A DNA stretch of 64,000 bases from Polyangium sp. y55x31 (GCF_029946505.1 NZ_JARZHG010000004.1:248001-312000); one strand, 5' to 3'. Positions 1 through 8,433 are shown, counted from the first letter of the stretch. Program-made: numbers and translations. Notes: a model not told the origin generated them from the sequence alone.

Positions 1-2
1 CC

Positions 3-515
3 AATTTTGCCGTCAATGGCACGACGCTCATGTTCGCCGAAGGGGGCCGCCTCTGGCTCGCGGAGCTCACCGATACGAAGGCGAAATGGGTGCAGAACGA
101 CAGGCGCGCCGGCGGCGCGGACTTTTATCCCGGCGGGGCCGTCTACTCGCAGGACCGCGAGTTCTTCCGCTACGACAAGGCCACGGACACGCGCGAGAAC
201 ATCACGGACAAGATCAAATCCAGCTACTCGATGAACAAGACGTTCGCCGAGGCGCATCACCCCGGCCACGACATGACGTGGTGCAAATTCAAGAACAAGA
301 TCGTCTACGAGGGCAACTTCGGGATTTTCGCCTACGACCTCGAAAGCGAGACCGTGACGCCGCTCCTGCTCGACGCGCGTGACAACAGCGTCGTCTACAA
401 GTACCCCGTGGCGGTCGGCACTGGGACGCTCTTCGTCAAAGGGCTGGAGAGCACGAGCGGAGCGACCGGCGCGGACGGACCGATGTTCTCGCTCGCGGCG
501 GCGAATCTCCTCTGA
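3..515 (+). CDS. C-terminal part of a hypothetical, propeller-like protein (5' truncated by window)
   Basis: The reading frame is already open at the left edge (N-F-A-V-N-G-T-T-L then an internal Met at 30), so the start lies outside the window. About 170 residues are visible. They show short alternating strands with Trp, Tyr and Gly turns (WLAEL, YPGGAVYSQDREFFRYD, IFAYDLESETV), as seen in repeated beta-propeller or WD-like surface proteins. No catalytic motif is recognisable. A strong hairpin begins 17 nt after the stop, which suggests the transcript ends here. The family cannot be named from this fragment. Confidence 0.7.
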   Translation, partial: NFAVNGTTLMFAEGGRLWLAELTDTKAKWVQNDRRAGGADFYPGGAVYSQDREFFRYDKATDTRENITDKIKSSYSMNKTFAEAHHPGHDMTWCKFKNKIVYEGNFGIFAYDLESETVTPLLLDARDNSVVYKYPVAVGTGTLFVKGLESTSGATGADGPMFSLAAANLL

Positions 516-531
516 GGCCTGCACCCGACGA

Positions 532-572
532 GGCCGGGCGCTCGCGCATCGGCATGCGCAAGGCGCCCGGCC
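532..572 (+). terminator. Stem-loop after the first gene
   Basis: A perfect 10-bp stem (532-541 pairs with 563-572) encloses a second 6-bp stem (544-549 with 554-559) and a CGGC loop. It starts 17 nt after the stop at 515. There is no T-tract behind it, so it is terminator-like by position and strength only and may simply stabilise the 3' end. Confidence 0.5.
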
Positions 573-665
573 CGCGTGCGCATGTCGGGCAAGGATTTGC
601 GCAACATCGCCCGGATATCCGACGGGAATGCGGGGTTCGACCGGCGGCACGACCATTGCTGTTCG

Positions 666-703
666 TCGTCCTCGATGGCGCGGGACTTCGCCATCGAGGA
701 CGA
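666..703 (+). promoter_or_regulatory. 15-bp perfect hairpin covering the ribosome-binding site
   Basis: Positions 666-680 and 689-703 are exact reverse complements with an 8-nt loop (cgggactt). The 3' arm carries the only Shine-Dalgarno-like purine run (GAGGACGAGG, 696-704 approx.) and ends 9 nt before the ATG at 713. In RNA the stem would bury the ribosome-binding site. As DNA it could also be an operator. The pairing is seen directly; the function is inferred. Confidence 0.5.
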
Positions 704-712
704 GGTGTCACG

Positions 713-1447
713 ATGATCGATCGGATGGCTTTGGTGGGTCTTGTCTGTGGGGTATTCGTGCTGGCCGGGTGCGCCGCAGAAGCGGTGGGGCCCGGCGGCG
801 AGCATGAAACCGAGGAAATGGACGCGGCGCACTGGTCGGATTGGGCGGAGGTGGCGCCGGGGATCTCGCAACGCGCCTCGGATCGAGGAGGAATGCAGAC
901 GGAGGTGCGGGGCCTCGAGGGCCATCGCTGGCTCGTCGAAAAGCTCGGGCGGGAGCGTGAAGACCTGTCCGCGCACGTGGAACGAGCGGCGCCCGACGAG
1001 ATTGACGGCCTGCGCGTGCGCCTCCAGGAAAACGATGACCTCCTCGCCCAGGCGGAGGCGCAGGTCGCGGCCTCGAGCTTGACGCAAGGAATCGAGGGCG
1101 CCCCGGCGATCTACAAGCAAGCCGATACGTACGACGTCATGGCCGGGCCCTGCACCATGCGAGCGTATGCGTACCATTACCATACCGGAATGGTCGACGC
1201 GCTGGGCAGGGGCACCTGTCCGGCGGCCCAGGGCTTCGGCGCCGGCGCGGTCGTATGCGTCGGCGGCCAATGTTCGTATGGCCCGATCGATGGCGGACTT
1301 TCCCCGGATCAAACGACGCAGTGGAGGCAAAATTATGCCGTCCTGCCGTGCCAGTCGGAGGCCACCTACTTTGCACGAGGCACCGTCATCGGGGCCGGCG
1401 TGACGTTGATCGCCGAGGTCGCGGGCACGTGCTTCACGTTCGACTGA
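713..1447 (+). CDS. Hypothetical secreted lipoprotein (244 aa)
   Basis: The start at 713 gives MIDRM followed by a hydrophobic stretch and a lipobox LAGC with the lipidated Cys at residue 20. In-frame codons upstream to 554 look non-coding and lack a signal peptide, so the shorter start is preferred. The mature protein has a charged segment at about residues 65-120 (EKLGRERED, LRVRLQENDDLLAQ) that could form a coiled coil. Its C-terminal half carries four cysteines (GTC, VVCVGGQC, LPC) likely to form disulfides, plus a last Cys four residues from the end. I recognise no family. It probably sits in the outer membrane or periplasm. Its ribosome-binding site lies in a 15-bp hairpin. Confidence 0.75.
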   Translation: MIDRMALVGLVCGVFVLAGCAAEAVGPGGEHETEEMDAAHWSDWAEVAPGISQRASDRGGMQTEVRGLEGHRWLVEKLGREREDLSAHVERAAPDEIDGLRVRLQENDDLLAQAEAQVAASSLTQGIEGAPAIYKQADTYDVMAGPCTMRAYAYHYHTGMVDALGRGTCPAAQGFGAGAVVCVGGQCSYGPIDGGLSPDQTTQWRQNYAVLPCQSEATYFARGTVIGAGVTLIAEVAGTCFTFD

Positions 1448-1536
1448 GGGGCAGAATCGAAAGCGTTCGCATTTTTGCGATGGCTGTTCGCACAAGTGCA
1501 TCATGACGCCCTGAGCCGCCGGTGTTTCGATGACCC

Positions 1537-2214
1537 ATGACGATCACGCCCGCCGGCTTCACCCAGGCCATTGCCACCGCCCTTCGTCACGATGATACGA
1601 GCGCGCTCGCCGCGCTCCTCGCGGCGGCTCCTCTCGACAGTCCGGCGCTCGTGCCGATGGCGGTGTCGGTGAAGGCCCACCGGTCGCTCGATCTGCTCCT
1701 CTCGCGAGGCTCTTCGGCCAACGAGACCCGCGTCGATGGTTTGGCGGGGCTCCACCTCGTGCGGGACGCGAAAATGGTCCGCACGCTCGTACGCGCGGGC
1801 GGCGACGTGAACCTCCCTTCGCCGAGCGGCACGCCGCTTTTCCTCGCGGCGGCGAACGCGGGGCCGCCCGTCATCAAGGCGCTCCTCGACGCCGGTGCCG
1901 ACCCGAACGCCGTCCGCGAGAGCCCCCCCACGCGTTTCACGCCGCTCCAAGCCGCCTGCGAGCTCGGCCGCACCCAGGCGGTCAAGGCGCTGCTCGCCCG
2001 GCCGCCCGCACATGAGGCCTGCTTCTTTCTGACGGCCGAATTCGTCACGCGGACGGGGAAAAAGTCCCTCGCCGTCCTCGACCTCCTCCTCGCTGCGTTC
2101 GGCGCCGACATGCAGCCGCCCGCCGGCTACGATTCCCTGCTGCACATCGCCTCGAAGGCGGGATGCGTCGACGGGGTCGAGCTCTTGCGTCGCCACGGCG
2201 CCGCGACGCCGTGA
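1537..2214 (+). CDS. Ankyrin-repeat protein (225 aa)
   Basis: Ankyrin repeats are visible from about residue 65 to the end. Typical helix and hairpin signatures include MVRTLVRAGGDVNLPSPSGT-PLFLAAA, VIKALLDAGADPNA, FTPLQAACELGRTQAVKALL and SLLHIASKAGCVDGVELLRRHGA. The N-terminal 60 residues form degenerate repeats (LDLLLSRGSSANE). There is no signal peptide, so it is probably a cytosolic protein-binding adaptor. The partner cannot be told from sequence. Its stop lies 8 nt from the stop of the convergent lipoprotein gene. Confidence 0.85.
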   Translation: MTITPAGFTQAIATALRHDDTSALAALLAAAPLDSPALVPMAVSVKAHRSLDLLLSRGSSANETRVDGLAGLHLVRDAKMVRTLVRAGGDVNLPSPSGTPLFLAAANAGPPVIKALLDAGADPNAVRESPPTRFTPLQAACELGRTQAVKALLARPPAHEACFFLTAEFVTRTGKKSLAVLDLLLAAFGADMQPPAGYDSLLHIASKAGCVDGVELLRRHGAATP

Positions 2215-2222
2215 GGGCCGCG

Positions 2223-3119
2223 TCATTCCCTCGCAGAAAGCACGTCGAACTCCGCAGCCGTGAAATGGGCCGTATCGAGCCCATTCGTCACCCACGCCCC
2301 CTGCAATCCGAAATGTTCGTGCATGGCGCGGTACGCTTGCACGTCCGTGAGGCTCGGGGCGACGCCGCCCTCGTAGTTGTTCTTCGTCTCCTCGGTCGTC
2401 CACATGCGATCACCGGGCACGCGGTCGAACAGGAACGGGTGGTTGTGCAAATGCGCGACCGGCTGAAAGCCGCGCCCGAGATCCGCGAGGACGCGCTCCT
2501 TGACCTCGCCGCGTAACTTGCCGCCGACCCGATCGGCCCCGGAGAAATAGACCTTTACGCGGCCGTTTCCCCGGAGAATGTAAGCGCCGAACTCGGTGGG
2601 ATGTTCGACCATCGGATACCTGCGCGCCTGGCGCTGGAAGAGGCGCCATTCCAGGCAATCGATGGGGCGCACGGCGCCTGCTTTGCCGTCGAGGATGACG
2701 TTGACGTTGTCGATCTCGCGGTATCCGGAGGAGCCGGTCATCACGTCTCGCGCACGTTCGAGCAAGGCGTGTTGCGAGAGCCCCGCCTCGCTGCCGACCT
2801 TGGCCAGGAGGGCCGCGCGATACTGGTCGCGATCGGGGTCGCTCGGGGCGGGCGCCCAGAGGATAGGTTCGTCCGGAAGATCGAAGATCTCGTGCACCTC
2901 GCCGGCAATGGGCTCCGGGACGGCGATGCGCTCGGGGTTTTCCGCGAGGGATGGGCAGACCGCGGGCGGGGGCTCCGGTTTGGAAGGAGCGGGAGCCGCC
3001 GCCGTATGGCAAGCCGTGGCGAGCAAGGCGAGGAGGAAGGAGAGGCCGAAGCGCACCGGGGAACGCTGCGAACGCGGTCCGGTGGTGTCAAGGCATGCGG
3101 GGACGTGCGCTTTGGGCAT
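2223..3119 (-). CDS. Lipoprotein with a JAMM/RadC-like metalloprotease signature
   Basis: From the ATG at 3119 the protein is 298 aa with a hydrophobic stretch and lipobox LATAC (Cys37). A GTG at 3056 would give a more typical lipoprotein leader, so the start is uncertain. The C-terminal domain contains E176, then HNHP (H225 and H227) and PSLTD (S256 and D259). This matches the spaced Glu, His-x-His and Ser-x-x-Asp of JAMM/JAB hydrolases; RadC-type members also read HNHP and PS-x-x-D. The gap between His and Ser is about 28 residues, longer than the usual 7-10, because of an insert (DRVPGDRMWTTEETKNNYEGG). A zinc-dependent periplasmic peptidase is plausible but unproven. It converges on the ankyrin gene. 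Confidence 0.6.
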   Translation of the reverse strand: MPKAHVPACLDTTGPRSQRSPVRFGLSFLLALLATACHTAAAPAPSKPEPPPAVCPSLAENPERIAVPEPIAGEVHEIFDLPDEPILWAPAPSDPDRDQYRAALLAKVGSEAGLSQHALLERARDVMTGSSGYREIDNVNVILDGKAGAVRPIDCLEWRLFQRQARRYPMVEHPTEFGAYILRGNGRVKVYFSGADRVGGKLRGEVKERVLADLGRGFQPVAHLHNHPFLFDRVPGDRMWTTEETKNNYEGGVAPSLTDVQAYRAMHEHFGLQGAWVTNGLDTAHFTAAEFDVLSARE

Positions 3120-3502
3120 TCGGACGCTTCCTCTGCATGCGGAGAACGGCACGAACCGCCCTCCGAGCCGATCGCTGCATCCGACGACGTGCACCGCCCC
3201 CCCTTCGTGCGCGCCCCTGCACGACGCGGACGGCGCCCAGCGCCCTCGGCGCACGCCCCGGCACGACGGGACGACCTCCAAACGTCGTCTGCGCTCCTCC
3301 CGTCGCCCTCATCGTGTGGAGGCTTGCAAAATTTGGGTATACGGACGTACCTTGCGAGGATGGACAATCCTCGTGAGGGTGTGAGGAGCGAATCAAGCTG
3401 CACGCGGACCTGACGAGGACATTTCCGAATGACCCGGCGCGCGGGTGGAGTCTATCTCCGCCGCTTCGCAAGGCCGCGGAAGAAGAAAGGTGGAAAGTAG
3501 AA
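3120..3502. other. Intergenic region between divergent lipoprotein genes
   Basis: This 383-bp gap holds no convincing coding sequence. Most of it is GC-rich. At 3324-3343 there is an AT-rich patch ending in TATACG (3338-3343), and 11 bp downstream a perfect 7-bp inverted repeat CGAGGAT-ggaca-ATCCTCG (3355-3373). A purine-rich leader (GGAAGAAGAAAGGTGGAAAGTAG) precedes the ATG at 3503. The patch and repeat could be a promoter with an operator serving the rightward gene, but no convincing -35 box is visible. Confidence 0.4.
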
Positions 3503-3943
3503 ATGAATCGGTTCGCGACCGCGGCGATCGCCCTGAGTCTCGTCGCTTGCTCTGCCGATTGGAGCGGCACCTATGTCGGAGCGCTCTCGCAGAACGGGAC
3601 CTGCCCGGACGGTTCCGCTCTCCCGGAGAAGAAGACGGTGGCCGAATGGACGCTGCACGACGACGGCGATACCCTGACGTGGAGCGACGTCTGCGACACC
3701 ACGTCGATCGCCGATGCGGACGGCGACGTCGCGACGGTGCGTCCCTTCAACTGCCCGTCCGAGACGATCGACGGGACGCTCCAGAGCGTCACCGTGAAAG
3801 GCGGCACCCTCACGCTGGGCGCGACCTCGCTGCTCGTGAAGCTGAATGGAACCCTCTCGCGCGAAGGGCTCGTCGGGAGCTGCGACATGACCATCGAGGG
3901 GGAGCTCACGCGCATGGCGGAGCCGGATGTGGATCTGGAATAG
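3503..3943 (+). CDS. Small secreted lipoprotein (146 aa)
   Basis: The ATG at 3503 follows a purine-rich site (AAAGGTGG). The leader is short with lipobox LVAC and Cys16. The mature part begins with WSGTYVG and continues as alternating strands (VAEWTLHDDGDTLTWSDV, TLQSVTVKGGTLTLGATSLLVKLNGTLS), which suggests a small all-beta, lipocalin-like barrel. There are four cysteines after the lipidated one. No family is recognised. It is read in the same direction as glyS, which begins 52 nt later, but the function gives no reason for an operon. Confidence 0.75.
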   Translation: MNRFATAAIALSLVACSADWSGTYVGALSQNGTCPDGSALPEKKTVAEWTLHDDGDTLTWSDVCDTTSIADADGDVATVRPFNCPSETIDGTLQSVTVKGGTLTLGATSLLVKLNGTLSREGLVGSCDMTIEGELTRMAEPDVDLE

Positions 3944-3995
3944 GCGAGACACGCCCCTCCCACACCCCCCCCGTTTGCGCTACCTTGCGCGCCCC

Positions 3996-6080
3996 ATGTC
4001 CCAGACCCGCGACCTCCTGCTCGAAATCGGCTGCGAGGAGCTGCCCGCTTCGTTCGTCGACGCCGCGCTCCGCGCGCTCCCCGATCTCCTGAAGAAACGC
4101 CTTTCGGATCTGCGCATCGCGCACGGCGCCATCCGCGCGCTCGGTACGCCGCGCAGGCTCGCCGTGCTCGTCTCCGGCGTCGCCGAGCGCCAGCCGGATC
4201 TCGAAGAAGAGGTCACGGGTCCGCCCGTCAAAGCCGCGTTCAAGGACGGCGTGCCCACGAAGGCGGCCGAGGCGTTCGCGTCGAAGATCGGCGGCTCCGT
4301 GGCCGATCTGCGCCGCGTCGAGACGCCGAAAGGCGAGTACCTCGTCGGCACGCGGCGCGAAGCCGGCAAGCTCACCTCCGCGCTCCTGCCCGAGGCGCTC
4401 GCTCAGATCGCGACCGCGATCCCCTTCCGCAAATCGATGCGCTGGGGCGCGGGCGATTTCGCGTTCGGCAGGCCGATCCACTGGGTCATCGCGCTCTTCG
4501 GCGAGGACGTGCTCGACCTCGAGATCGCCGGCGCGAAGAGCGGCCGCACCACGTACGGTCATCGTTTCCTCGCGCCCGGCGCGATCACCATCACCTCGGC
4601 CGCGATGTACGTCGACGCGCTCCGCGCCGCGCACGTGCTCGTCGATCCCGAGGAGCGCGCGCGTGTGATGCGCGAGCGCCTGCTCGAGGCCGCCGCGTCC
4701 GCGGGCGGCACGCTCATCGAGGACGACTTCCTCATCGAGGAGAACCTCTCGCTCGTCGAGGAGCCGCACGTGATCGTGGGCGGCTTCGGCGACGAGTTCC
4801 TGGAGCTCCCCGAGCGCGTGATCCTCGCCGTCGCCAAGGGCCACCAGCGCTACTTCGGCATGCGCGCGCCCGATGGCAAGCTCCTGCCGAAATACCTCTC
4901 GGTCGTGAACACCGCCGAGAACCCCGCGAACATCCGGCGCGGCAACGACAACGTCATGCGGGCGCGCCTCTCGGACGGGCGCTTCTTCTACCGCGAGGAC
5001 GTCAAGGTGCCCCTCGCCGAGCGGCGCACGAAGCTCGCCGGCATCGTCTTCCAGAAGCGCCTCGGCACCATGCTCGGCAAGGCCGAGCGCGTCGAGCGGC
5101 TCGCGCGCGAGCTCGGCCTCCTGCTCCAGCTCCCCGAGCCCACGATCATGGCCGCGGCGAGCGGCGCGCACATCGCGAAGTGTGACCTCGTCTCGCTCAT
5201 GGTCGGCGAGTTCCCCGAGCTCGAAGGCGAGATGGGTCGCGCCTACGCGCTCGCGCAAGGCACGAGCCCCGAGGTCGCCGACGTGATCCGCGAGCATTAC
5301 CAGCCGAAGGGCGCGCAGGACGCGACGCCGCCCTCGGACGCGGGCGCGCTCGTGTCGATCGCGGATCGGCTCGACACCATCGTCGGCTGCTTCGCCATCG
5401 GCCTCACGCCGACGGGCGCGGCCGATCCGTACGGCCTGCGCCGCGCGTGCCTCGGCATCCTTCGCACCGTGCTCGATCGTGGGTTCGACCTGCGCCTCTC
5501 GGACGCGTTCCGCGCGGCGTACGACGGCTACGGCGGCGTCTCGCTCGACCTCGGGCCGGGCGAGCTCACGGACAAACTCGGCGACTTCTTCACCGAGCGC
5601 CTGCGCGGCCTGCTCGAAGCGAAGCTGCCGAGCGACGCGGTCGCGGCCGCCCTGCCTGTCGCGGCCGATCGCCCGATCGACGCGCGGGCGCGGGCGACGG
5701 CGCTCGCGGGCCTCGACGCGGACACGCGCGCGCGGGTCGGCGAAGTCTTCAAGCGCGCCACGAACATCGCGAGCGGCGCGCCTGCGGGCGAGCCGACCCC
5801 GCCGCGGGCCGAGGATCATGCGAGCGAGAAGGCCGTCCACGACGGCTACCTCGCGCTCGCGTCGAAGCTCGTCGATCTGCGCCGCGCGGGCGACTACGCG
5901 GGCGCGCTGCGCGAGGTCGCGAGCTTCGCGCCGCTGCTTCACCGCTACTTCCTCGACGTGTACGTCATGACGGACGACATCCCCGTCCGCGAGAATCGCC
6001 TGCGCCTCATGCGGGCGATCAGCGAGACGTGCGCGACGATCGCCCGGCTGGAGCTGCTCGGCGAACGGAAAGAAGCCTGA
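3996..6080 (+). CDS. glyS: Glycine--tRNA ligase beta subunit
   Basis: The start at 3996 gives MSQTRDLLLEIGCEELPASFV, the classic GlyS N-terminus. Codons upstream to 3927 belong to untranslated sequence. At 694 aa it has the normal family length. Recognisable blocks are FRKSMRWGAGDFAFGRPIHW, the region with KGHQRYFGM, and NPANIRRGNDNVMRARLSDGRFFY. The C-terminal anticodon-binding region ends with FLDVYVMTDDIPVRENRLRLM. The beta subunit pairs with GlyQ in the alpha2-beta2 enzyme that charges tRNA-Gly. glyQ is not adjacent downstream and would have to lie outside the window, so the usual glyQS pair appears split. Confidence 0.97.
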   Translation: MSQTRDLLLEIGCEELPASFVDAALRALPDLLKKRLSDLRIAHGAIRALGTPRRLAVLVSGVAERQPDLEEEVTGPPVKAAFKDGVPTKAAEAFASKIGGSVADLRRVETPKGEYLVGTRREAGKLTSALLPEALAQIATAIPFRKSMRWGAGDFAFGRPIHWVIALFGEDVLDLEIAGAKSGRTTYGHRFLAPGAITITSAAMYVDALRAAHVLVDPEERARVMRERLLEAAASAGGTLIEDDFLIEENLSLVEEPHVIVGGFGDEFLELPERVILAVAKGHQRYFGMRAPDGKLLPKYLSVVNTAENPANIRRGNDNVMRARLSDGRFFYREDVKVPLAERRTKLAGIVFQKRLGTMLGKAERVERLARELGLLLQLPEPTIMAAASGAHIAKCDLVSLMVGEFPELEGEMGRAYALAQGTSPEVADVIREHYQPKGAQDATPPSDAGALVSIADRLDTIVGCFAIGLTPTGAADPYGLRRACLGILRTVLDRGFDLRLSDAFRAAYDGYGGVSLDLGPGELTDKLGDFFTERLRGLLEAKLPSDAVAAALPVAADRPIDARARATALAGLDADTRARVGEVFKRATNIASGAPAGEPTPPRAEDHASEKAVHDGYLALASKLVDLRRAGDYAGALREVASFAPLLHRYFLDVYVMTDDIPVRENRLRLMRAISETCATIARLELLGERKEA

Positions 6081-6113
6081 CGGAAGGCCGTCCTTTCCTC
6101 TGCTAAGGTCTCG

Positions 6114-6130
6114 GGGAGGCCAAACCTCCC
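6114..6130 (+). promoter_or_regulatory. Hairpin sequestering the rsgA Shine-Dalgarno
   Basis: GGGAGG (6114-6119) and CCTCCC (6125-6130) form a 6-bp stem with a ccaaa loop, two bases before the rsgA ATG. GGAGG is the only good Shine-Dalgarno upstream of that start, and here it is paired with its own complement. It lies in the 52-nt gap after glyS. Confidence 0.4.
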
Positions 6131-6132
6131 GC

Positions 6133-7218
6133 ATGAACCCCGACCTCGTCCGCCTCGGATTCACCCCTCATTTCGCCGGCCATTTCGCCGCGCATGCCGC
6201 CGAGCATCCAGGCTCGCGGCTGCCTGCCCGGGTCATCACCGAGCACCGGGGCGCCTATCGCGTGCATGACGGAACGGTCGAGCGCTGGGCCGTGATCGCC
6301 GGCCGCCTCCGCCATGAGGCCCATAGCCCGCTCGACATGCCCGCCGTCGGCGACTGGGTCGTCCTCGACGAGACGCCAGATACCGAAGGACGCGCCATCA
6401 TTCAGGCGATCCTCCCGCGCCGCACGGCCTTCGTTCGCCGCGCGGCGGGCCTCGACAAGAAGCCGCAGGTCGTCGCGGCGAACGTCGATCACGTCTTCCT
6501 CGTGAGCTCGCTCAACCGTGATTTCAGCCCGCGCCGGCTCGAACGTTACCTCGCGCTCGCCCGCGAGAGCGGCGCCGACCCCGTCATCCTCCTCAGCAAA
6601 GCCGACCTCGCCGATCCCGGCCCCGCCATCGAAGCGGCCACGGCCATTGCGCGCGGCGTGCCCATTCATGCGTCGAGCTCCGCGACGGGCGAGGGCATCG
6701 AGATCGTGCGGGAGTACCTGCGCGACAACTCGACCGGCGTCTTGCTCGGCTCCTCCGGGGTCGGCAAATCCACGCTGATCAATCGCTTGCTCGGCGAGGA
6801 CCGCCTCGCCACTTCGCCCGTCCGCGACGAGGACGACAAGGGCCGCCACACCACCGTGCGTCGCGAGCTTGTGGTGCTGCCGACGGGCGGCATCGTGATC
6901 GACACGCCGGGCATGCGTGAAATCGGCCTCTGGGACACGGGCTCGGGCCTCGACGAGGCCTTCGACGACGTCGCGGCGCTCGCGGCCATGTGCCGTTTCT
7001 CCGATTGCCGGCACGAAAAAGAGCCTGGATGCGCCGTGCAGAAGGCCGTCGCCGAGGGTGAGCTCTCGGCGGAGCGGCTCGCGAGTTACAAAAATCTCCA
7101 AAAAGAGGGTGATCGGCTCGAAATGGCGAGCGACCCGCGGGCGCGCTCCGAGGAGATTCGCAAAAACCGCGTGCAAGCGCGCGCATTGCGGGCGCACCTT
7201 CAGAAAAAGCGCGGCTGA
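6133..7218 (+). CDS. rsgA: Ribosome small-subunit-dependent GTPase
   Basis: This is a circularly permuted GTPase of 361 aa that helps late 30S subunit maturation. An OB-fold region (about 40-105) is followed by G4 (LSKAD, 154-158), the P-loop GSSGVGKS (206-213), the G2 region RHTT and G3 DTPG (257-260). The C-terminal zinc site has Cys287, Cys292, His294 and Cys300. The C-terminus is Arg/Lys-rich, as expected for rRNA contact. Length is normal. It follows glyS by 52 nt, with a ribosome-binding site that can fold into a hairpin. Confidence 0.97.
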   Translation: MNPDLVRLGFTPHFAGHFAAHAAEHPGSRLPARVITEHRGAYRVHDGTVERWAVIAGRLRHEAHSPLDMPAVGDWVVLDETPDTEGRAIIQAILPRRTAFVRRAAGLDKKPQVVAANVDHVFLVSSLNRDFSPRRLERYLALARESGADPVILLSKADLADPGPAIEAATAIARGVPIHASSSATGEGIEIVREYLRDNSTGVLLGSSGVGKSTLINRLLGEDRLATSPVRDEDDKGRHTTVRRELVVLPTGGIVIDTPGMREIGLWDTGSGLDEAFDDVAALAAMCRFSDCRHEKEPGCAVQKAVAEGELSAERLASYKNLQKEGDRLEMASDPRARSEEIRKNRVQARALRAHLQKKRG

Positions 7219-7272
7219 GCCTCATTCGCTGCCCCTTGCGCTCGCCCCACGATCGAGGCGACCATACCGCCC

Positions 7273-7542
7273 ATGCACGTTGCCTTCGTGGTGCACATGG
7301 TGAAGGGCGCAGACGCCGACACGCTCCTCTCGGACGAGACCAAGCGCGAGACGCAGGCCGTCGTGATGTCGCTCGAGGACGCCGGCAAGATGGGCTTCTC
7401 CACGTCCGGGATCACGACGAAGCCCGGCCAGGAGGTGAACATCATCGTGGTCGCCCGCCGCGACGCGCCCTGGATCCGCCGTCAGATCGAGGCCCACGAG
7501 CAGGTCGCGGGCTTCCACGAGGTCGACGTCAACCTCGCCTGA
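7273..7542 (+). CDS. Conserved-looking 89-aa hypothetical protein
   Basis: The ATG at 7273 yields a compact protein with a beta-alpha-beta pattern: HVAFVVHMV, an Asp/Glu-rich loop, ETQAVVMSLEDAGKMGFSTSGI, then VNIIVVARRDAPWIRRQIE. It has no Cys and no signal peptide, so it is cytosolic. The pattern resembles a small ferredoxin-like alpha/beta fold, but I cannot name the family. It lies 54 nt after rsgA and converges with the hydrolase gene, whose stop is 6 nt away. Confidence 0.75.
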   Translation: MHVAFVVHMVKGADADTLLSDETKRETQAVVMSLEDAGKMGFSTSGITTKPGQEVNIIVVARRDAPWIRRQIEAHEQVAGFHEVDVNLA

Positions 7543-7548
7543 GCCGCA

Positions 7549-8433
7549 CTACACGAGGAACGACGAAAGCAGCTCGGTGACACGCGCCGCGCCCTCGATG
7601 TGCGGCGTGTGTCCGAGCCCCGGCAGCATCACGAGCCGCGCGCGCGGCATCACCGCCGCGGCCCCGATCGCGATCGGCCCGGGCAACACGGGATCACGCT
7701 CGCCCCAGACGAGGAGCGTCTCGGCGTCGATCCGTTTCAGGTCCAACGATCGATCGTACGCGGGGCCAACGATCGGCAAGAGCGCGTCGAACGCCCGCAC
7801 CGGCGGCGCCTTTCCTCCGAGCACGGAGAAGAGCTCGACTTCGAGGCGCGCGAGGCGCTCGCTCCACGCATCTCCACGCGCGACCCTGGGCAAACCGAGG
7901 GCCCCGAGCGTCCGCGCGATCCGCTCCGGCCCGAGCCGAAACAGCGCGCGTGATCGCAAGCTCGCCCAGGGACCGAGCCCCATCGAAGAAACGAGCGCGA
8001 GCTTCGGCGGTCGCACTTGGCCTCCGAGCACGAGCTCGAGCGCCACGAGCCCGCCGAGCGAGTGCCCCACGAGCGAAGCTTCCGCGAGGTCGAGCTCACG
8101 CACGAGCGCGGCGATCGGCTCGACGAAAAAACGAACGGCCGCACCACGATCGTCACCCCGAAACGGCGGCGACGACGAGTGACCGAACCCCGGCAGATCC
8201 ACCGCGATCACGCGACGTGACCGCGCGACCTCCGCGAGCAAAGGCGCCCAGATCGTCGCCGCGTGCCCTCGCCCGTGCAGGAAGAGCACCGGCGCGCCTT
8301 GCCCGCCTTTCAGCGTCCGCAACGTCACCGGCGGCAGCGCCTTTCGCTCGACCTCGAACGAATCGCCGAGCGCCGCGAGGACCTCCGACTCCACCGGCCC
8401 CGGCCGCGACACCACCGCGTGGATGTCCGTCAC
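7549..8433 (-). CDS. Alpha/beta-fold hydrolase (294 aa)
   Basis: A typical alpha/beta hydrolase. The oxyanion region is FLHGRGH, the nucleophile elbow is GHSLGG (Ser125), the acid is in GERDPVLP and the base His is in LPGLGHTPHIE. A lid region separates the elbow from the acid. There is no signal peptide. The substrate (ester, lactone, epoxide or haloalkane) cannot be assigned. Its start codon overlaps the rsmI stop by 4 nt, so it is translationally coupled as the last gene of rpoH-rsmI-hydrolase. Confidence 0.9.
   Translation of the reverse strand: MTDIHAVVSRPGPVESEVLAALGDSFEVERKALPPVTLRTLKGGQGAPVLFLHGRGHAATIWAPLLAEVARSRRVIAVDLPGFGHSSSPPFRGDDRGAAVRFFVEPIAALVRELDLAEASLVGHSLGGLVALELVLGGQVRPPKLALVSSMGLGPWASLRSRALFRLGPERIARTLGALGLPRVARGDAWSERLARLEVELFSVLGGKAPPVRAFDALLPIVGPAYDRSLDLKRIDAETLLVWGERDPVLPGPIAIGAAAVMPRARLVMLPGLGHTPHIEGAARVTELLSSFLV

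Noticed and set aside
3906-6164. A 752-codon minus-strand frame opposite glyS
   Set aside because: Antisense shadow of a certain housekeeping gene, with no recognisable motif and Arg/Ala/Glu-rich composition.
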